A stretch of 18,270 nt of DNA from JAVBWI01 sp036677445 (GTDB taxonomy: Bacteria; Bacillota; Clostridia; Christensenellales; CAG-138): positions 1 through 18,270 of the forward strand of contig JAVBWI010000015.1 of assembly GCA_036677445.1 (NCBI GenBank). The letters are read 5' to 3'. The position numbers were made by a program, and so were the translations under genes. A model generated the notes under the pieces. That model was not told the origin of the DNA. It worked only from the letters and a program-made list of their open reading frames with translations, and did not search any database. Positions 14,168 through 18,270 of the stretch are shown in pieces. Position 1 is the stretch's first letter. Each line of letters starts with the position of its first letter.

Positions 14168-15205
14168 TTATACCCCCTTGAGCTTTTGTGCCAGCGTGAG
14201 CGCGCCGCGTCCGAGCACAATGTCGATGTGCCTGCCATCAGCGCCGTAGGTTTCCTCGATCTCCGTAATGCGCGTGCGCATGGATATGCCCCAGCGCGGG
14301 GAAACCACCGTCACAAAGTCGCCCAGGTCGAAATCCTCCCGGTAGCGCAGATTGCCTTGGTTGTGGAGTGTCGCGTCAAAGCTCTGCGCCATCCCAAGTT
14401 CCTTGAGCCGGATATCCCCGTGCTGGATGAGCGCCGCCGCATACCCCTCGCCGAAATCCTCACTGCGCAGCGACTTTGCGTCCACGAACACCTCGTATCG
14501 GTTAAGCCCGCTGCCGGTGCCGCTCGTTGCTATGGCGCGCAGCTCGCCTTCGCCCTCGCCGCCGACGAGCGCCACGCACGCATAGTCCCGCACGCTGTGC
14601 GTGTACGCCTGTTCGGTCAGGTTTTCAAACTCTCTGGAGAATACCGCCGAGGTCTCGCGGCCCTCGTACAGGGTGACGGTGAACAGCCTTGTGATCGGGT
14701 CGAACGCCGTGCGCAGGCCCACGTCACAGGCAGCGCACAAATCCTCAATGGTCGTGAGCAGGTTCCGATAGGAAACCTGCGTTGTTACGATTTGTGACAG
14801 GGATGAGGAAGCGAAGGCCACGCCGGGAATTGCCCTGTCCGGGTCGGCGGGCGTAATGATGTGGTTGGCGAGAAGCTGGGCGGCGGCGGTCGAGAGGTTC
14901 CCGTGCAGCATTTCCGTCTGCCAGATGATCCTGCGGGCAAGCATGCCGGTGGCGAACCGGCCGCCGACGGTGATGTATTCCTGCTCTTGTGCGTTTAGCT
15001 CGATGTGGTCAATGATTCCAGCCTCGGCGTCGTCGTTTTTCCACAGGATATGCCCCATGCGCAGCAGGTTCAGATTGTTGGCGTCCGCAATCGCGCGCAG
15101 TGTGAAACTCCCGCATGCGCTGTACCTTCGTGTCCATTGCAGGTGTTCATATGCCTCGATCACACCCAGCAGGCTGCGATCCGCGCCGAATACATAAAGC
15201 TCCAT
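14168..15205 (-). CDS. Gp37-like tail/baseplate protein (ReqiPepy6 Gp37 family)
   Basis: The 345-residue protein begins MELYVFGADRSLLGVIEAYE and continues with LQWTRRYSACGSFTLRA, the typical opening of the Siphovirus ReqiPepy6 Gp37-like family. EAGIIDHIEL and GRFATGMLARRII follow near residue 60-90, and the C-terminal part has the DLGDFVTVVSPRWGI and ITEIEETYGADG pattern of baseplate hub-like proteins. It replaces the tail-associated lysozyme found at this place in other siphophages. It starts three bases after the distal tail gene, with GGGGTG as ribosome site, and ends four bases before the next start, so the operon is tightly packed. Confidence 0.85.
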   Translation of the reverse strand: MELYVFGADRSLLGVIEAYEHLQWTRRYSACGSFTLRAIADANNLNLLRMGHILWKNDDAEAGIIDHIELNAQEQEYITVGGRFATGMLARRIIWQTEMLHGNLSTAAAQLLANHIITPADPDRAIPGVAFASSSLSQIVTTQVSYRNLLTTIEDLCAACDVGLRTAFDPITRLFTVTLYEGRETSAVFSREFENLTEQAYTHSVRDYACVALVGGEGEGELRAIATSGTGSGLNRYEVFVDAKSLRSEDFGEGYAAALIQHGDIRLKELGMAQSFDATLHNQGNLRYREDFDLGDFVTVVSPRWGISMRTRITEIEETYGADGRHIDIVLGRGALTLAQKLKGV

Positions 15206-15208
15206 ACA

Positions 15209-16060
15209 CTACACCCCTAAATACTGCGGCCGGAAGAAGATGGTGACCTCCAGCATGTCCATGTTCTCGGCCGCGCTGTAGCGCAAGGTGTTGCGCCCGA
15301 CGCCCAATTGCAGGAAAGTGGACGCGGTATCCACGTCCGGGAACGCGTTCGCCGTCACGCCACCCATGACGCTGCGCACGCGCTTGGCGGCAAAGTGTGT
15401 ATCTACCGTGATCTGCTCGCCGGGCGTCATGGTGCGAAGAATCCGCATGACCTCACCGGTGTCCACGTTCATGAGCTCGGGATTTACGACGCTGCCCAAC
15501 GCCCGGAGCTGGATGCAGCACCCGCAGGGCACGTCGCCGTCGTTGTCCACGAATATGATCTGGCTCGGCTCCCGCGCGCCAAACTCCATGCCGATCTCGG
15601 GGATCTCCAGCGCGAAGCAGAACTTGGCAGTCCATGTCGCGAGTTCCACGCGTAGCTCGTCGATGGCTTCAAAGAACGGCGACGGACAGAGCAGAGAAAT
15701 AAAGAAGGAGGGCGTGCGTGCGCTGCTGCGCTGTGCGAACACGATCTCCTCCACGCTGCAGGGGATGCGCTTACCGCGATAGGTGAATACCCCCGTTTTC
15801 TTGGGTGAGAAGATGCGCAGCAGCCTTTGCCGCAGCGTTGCCGCCTCGTCGGCGCTGTTCGCCACGATCGTGCCCTCCAACGTGATGTTGCGCATGTCCA
15901 GCGTGCCGGAAATATAAAAAGCGCCGTCCTGATTCGGCGCTTTGAATGTGAGTATGCTTTGCCGTATATGCCCTGTACCGTCCACGGTGGTGAGGAAGTA
16001 CGGGCGGCGCTGGCGGAGTGTAAGCGTTTCGCCACCGCTGTTTTCATATGTGATCTGCAT
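15209..16060 (-). CDS. Distal tail protein (Dit-like, phage tail family)
   Basis: The 283-residue protein lies directly after the tape measure, the standard place of Dit, the hexameric ring that joins the tail tube to the baseplate. Features of the family are QSILTFKAPNQDGAFYISGT and LRQRLLRIFSPKKTG in the N-terminal ring domain, the PSFFISLLCPSPFFEA strand pair near 118-133, and a C-terminal galectin-like half ending VTIFFRPQYLGV. AAGGAGG overlaps the tape measure stop codon and lies four bases before ATG 16060, so translation of the two is coupled. Confidence 0.85.
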   Translation of the reverse strand: MQITYENSGGETLTLRQRRPYFLTTVDGTGHIRQSILTFKAPNQDGAFYISGTLDMRNITLEGTIVANSADEAATLRQRLLRIFSPKKTGVFTYRGKRIPCSVEEIVFAQRSSARTPSFFISLLCPSPFFEAIDELRVELATWTAKFCFALEIPEIGMEFGAREPSQIIFVDNDGDVPCGCCIQLRALGSVVNPELMNVDTGEVMRILRTMTPGEQITVDTHFAAKRVRSVMGGVTANAFPDVDTASTFLQLGVGRNTLRYSAAENMDMLEVTIFFRPQYLGV

Positions 16061-16069
16061 GCGGCCTCC

Positions 16070-18270
16070 TTACAGTTCCAGCGCCAGTTTACGGGAGAGG
16101 TTTTTGAACTCGCGCGAAAGCTCCCGCTCGCTCAGCGCCTTGGGCGTCACTACAGATATACTCTGGTGGATGGTGGTGCCGCTGGGTGTACCATCCGGCC
16201 CACCTCTCGTGCCGAGTCGCGCATCTACCTCGAAAGCTGTCGGTATTGCCCCGTACATATCCCTGCGGATGCCATCCATGGCCTTCATGAAGCCCACGCC
16301 GAGGCCCTCCGCCATATGGCCGCCGATCCCCGCGAACACGGTGGACGGCGAGCGGATGCCCAGCACCCCCTTGATACCGCTGACGATGCCGCCCACAAAG
16401 TCGCTGACTTTGCTCCTGATCCAAGAGGCCATGCTTTGGATACCGTTCCACAGACCCGTCACGATGTTCTTTCCGATGTCCCACACCGCGCTCAGCGCCT
16501 TGCCCAAGCCGTCGACGATGGCCGAAATGATCTGCGGAATAGCCTTTACGAGTTGGGGGATGGCCTGAATAAGGCCCACGGCAAGCTGCACGGTGAGTGA
16601 TATACCCATCTCGACGAGCTTGGGGAGGTTATTTACGATGAAGTCGATAATCGCCGATATGATCTTGGGCAAGGCGTCTATTAGTTTGGGCAGTGCATTG
16701 ATCAACCCCTGCGCCAAACCCTGTATGATTTTGAGCGCCGCGTCCAGTATCTTGGGCATGTTCTGTATGAGCACCTGAACAATCAGGATGATCGCTTTCA
16801 CGATGGAGGGGATCAGCTCCGGCAGCGAATCGGCCAAGCCCGTCGCCAGCGTGACGATCATCTGGATGGCCGCCTCCACCAGCGCGGGTAGATTGTCGAT
16901 GATGCCCTGTACGAGAGTCATAACGAGCGCGAGCGCTCCCTGCGTGATCTGCGGCAGGGCGTCAACCAATGTCTGCAGTAGCGTCATGACGATATTCGCC
17001 GCCGCATCGATTATGATGGGTAGGTTCTCCACGATAGCCCCGCCAATGGAGGTCACAATGTCCAGCCCTACCTGAATGAGGTTGGGAAGGTTCGCCATGA
17101 GCATATCGGCAAGGCCGCCTACCGTATTGCCTACGACCTCGCTGATTTTTGTCCAGTCGCCGTTTGCCTCAGACAGACCACGTGTAAAGTCCCCGAGCAG
17201 GGAAACGCCGCCGTCGGCCAACAGCTGAAGCTGCGGCAGCAGTACCGTGCCCAGTATGTTTTTAGCGGCTTCACCGCCCGCTTTGAGCCGCTGGATGCTA
17301 TCGTCGAACGCGCCGAGGGCGTTAAGCGAATCTCCGCTCATAACCGCGCCCATACGCTTTGCTTCCTCGGTCAGCTCCGCGATGCCCGCCGAGCCCTGCG
17401 CGATCAGGGGGTTAAGCTCCTGCGCCGATTTGCCGAATATCTGCATGGCCAGCGCATCACGCTCGGTCTCATTGGCTACTTTGCCAAGGGCGTCGATGGT
17501 TTCCCAATAAACGGCGTCGCTGTCCCGCAGGCTCCCGTTGGAATCGGACACCGATACGCCGAGCTTTTCATATGCCGACGCGAATTTATCGGAGCCGTCC
17601 CGCGCGCTTGCCATGGATTTAAGCTGCTTGGCCATGCTGCCAGTCAGGGTTTCCATGGAGACATCGACCAGCTCAGCGGCATATTTGTACGCCTGCAGGC
17701 TGTCCGCCGACATGCCGGTCACGGTTGAGGCAGTAAGGATTTCATCCGCGTATGCTGCGGCATTCACCGACATATCCACGAGAGCCTTGCCCGCGCCGAC
17801 TGCCGCCGTACCGATGGCCGCAAGCGCCGCGCCTATGGCCACGCCGATCCCTTTCAATACGCCGCCCAGCTTTTCAAAGCGCCCGCCCGCGTCGTTGGCC
17901 CGATCGGCGCTCTTTTTTACCGCGTCGCCGAAATTATCCGTCTGCTTTTCCGCTTCACCGAACTCGCTGCCCGCCTGGTCGAGCATGGCGTTGTTTTTGT
18001 CTAACTCACGCCCAATATCGTTGAGCTCGGCCTTGGCGTTGTTGAGCTGGGTGGCCCACGATTTGGTGCGGCTGTCCGTTTCGCCGAAGGAATCCGACGA
18101 ATTCTTGAGGGCTTTTTCGAGCAGATCGATCTTTTCCTTCTGTTCGTCGATCTCGCGGTTGAGCACCTTATTCCGGGCGGTAACGGCTTGAACGGAATTA
18201 TCCTGCTTGTCGAACTGCGAGGTGACCAGCTTCATTTCCGAGCCGAGCACCTTAAAATCCTGATTGATCT
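16070..18270 (-). CDS. Phage tail tape measure protein, residues 23 to the C-terminus (N-terminus at 181-1)
   Basis: Together with 1-181 this gene encodes 755 residues. The N-terminal 150 are a charged coiled coil (NREIDEQKEKIDLLEKALKN). Residues about 160-185 are a glycine/alanine membrane-like segment (GVAIGAALAAIGTAAVGAG), followed by the TP901-type domain with EILTASTVTGMSADSLQAYK. Residues 416-613 are nine 22-residue repeats (separate entry). The end has GIRSPSTVFAGIGGHMAEGL, a conserved tape measure motif. The protein sets tail length and passes into the host membrane at DNA ejection. At 755 residues the predicted tail would be roughly 110 nm by the usual 1.5 Å per residue rule. The frame crosses the window ends without a break, and the Dit ribosome site overlaps its stop. 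Confidence 0.93.
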   Translation of the reverse strand, partial: INQDFKVLGSEMKLVTSQFDKQDNSVQAVTARNKVLNREIDEQKEKIDLLEKALKNSSDSFGETDSRTKSWATQLNNAKAELNDIGRELDKNNAMLDQAGSEFGEAEKQTDNFGDAVKKSADRANDAGGRFEKLGGVLKGIGVAIGAALAAIGTAAVGAGKALVDMSVNAAAYADEILTASTVTGMSADSLQAYKYAAELVDVSMETLTGSMAKQLKSMASARDGSDKFASAYEKLGVSVSDSNGSLRDSDAVYWETIDALGKVANETERDALAMQIFGKSAQELNPLIAQGSAGIAELTEEAKRMGAVMSGDSLNALGAFDDSIQRLKAGGEAAKNILGTVLLPQLQLLADGGVSLLGDFTRGLSEANGDWTKISEVVGNTVGGLADMLMANLPNLIQVGLDIVTSIGGAIVENLPIIIDAAANIVMTLLQTLVDALPQITQGALALVMTLVQGIIDNLPALVEAAIQMIVTLATGLADSLPELIPSIVKAIILIVQVLIQNMPKILDAALKIIQGLAQGLINALPKLIDALPKIISAIIDFIVNNLPKLVEMGISLTVQLAVGLIQAIPQLVKAIPQIISAIVDGLGKALSAVWDIGKNIVTGLWNGIQSMASWIRSKVSDFVGGIVSGIKGVLGIRSPSTVFAGIGGHMAEGLGVGFMKAMDGIRRDMYGAIPTAFEVDARLGTRGGPDGTPSGTTIHQSISVVTPKALSERELSREFKNLSRKLALEL
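16499..17092 (-). repeat. Nine 22-residue (66-bp) repeats in the tape measure gene
   Basis: The pattern [NAS][LMI]P.[LI]....[LI]..[IV]...[LIV]..[LIV][ILV][DNQE] recurs exactly every 22 residues nine times without insertions, from NLPNLIQVGLDIV to AIPQLVKAIPQII. Each unit is an apolar helix ending at a proline. Such repeats are common in tape measures and can change in number to change tail length. Confidence 0.85.
18157..18270. repeat. Terminal direct repeat, right copy
   Basis: Identical to bases 1-114; see the left copy. For annotation on a circle of 18,156 bp these bases should be counted once. Confidence 0.95.

Noticed and set aside
1..18270. The 114-base terminal repeat as a phage direct terminal repeat or transposon long terminal repeat
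   Set aside because: It lies in the middle of a continuous tape measure gene with no packaging or transposase gene beside it. Assembly overlap of a circular or tandem sequence is simpler.

Overview
The window looks like an 18,156-bp circular molecule (or a permuted repeat unit). Its last 114 bases repeat its first 114 exactly, and one tape measure gene reads in frame through the join. Spore-formation genes (GerW/YtfJ, a DUF2953 protein, a SpoIID-like peptidoglycan-binding protein), Clostridia-type large serine recombinases and strong AAGGAGG ribosome sites point to an endospore-forming member of the Clostridia. I cannot name the genus.

Most of the window is one minus-strand siphophage late module, read from high to low coordinates. 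The order is a 5'-truncated tail chaperone with a programmed -1 frameshift (1238-907), a DMP19-family accessory gene with its own promoter and terminator (787-326), the tape measure (181-1, continuing 18156-16070), a distal tail protein (16060-15209), a Gp37-like baseplate protein (15205-14168), a small baseplate/fibre-base protein (14163-13660), a DNRLRE/fibronectin tail fibre (13648-11846), a holin (11785-11372) and a two-domain endolysin (11382-10651). After a terminator come a zinc-ribbon HTH protein, a 53-residue protein and two large serine recombinases (9932-7033). No terminase, portal, capsid, major tail protein, repressor or replication gene is visible, so this is not a complete phage.

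The other third (about 1.6-7.0 kb) looks chromosomal or plasmid-like and is heavily rearranged. It holds a 5'-truncated DUF262/HNH (GmrSD-like) defence gene, a repeat-rich stretch with iteron-like direct repeats and a symmetric hairpin, the AT-rich DUF2953-gerW pair, a SpoIID-like gene with a small partner, a frameshifted fragment of an S8 protease and the C-terminal half of a third serine recombinase.

The points most worth a second look are: the circular join; the head-to-head junction of two truncated genes near 1.6 kb; two near-identical 3' terminator repeats (213-290 and 1240-1315) that mark two accessory-gene cassettes in the tail module; the complete slippery-site-plus-stem frameshift signal in the chaperone; and the iteron-like repeats in a circle without a visible Rep protein. 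All family assignments are from memory of motifs, without database searches.
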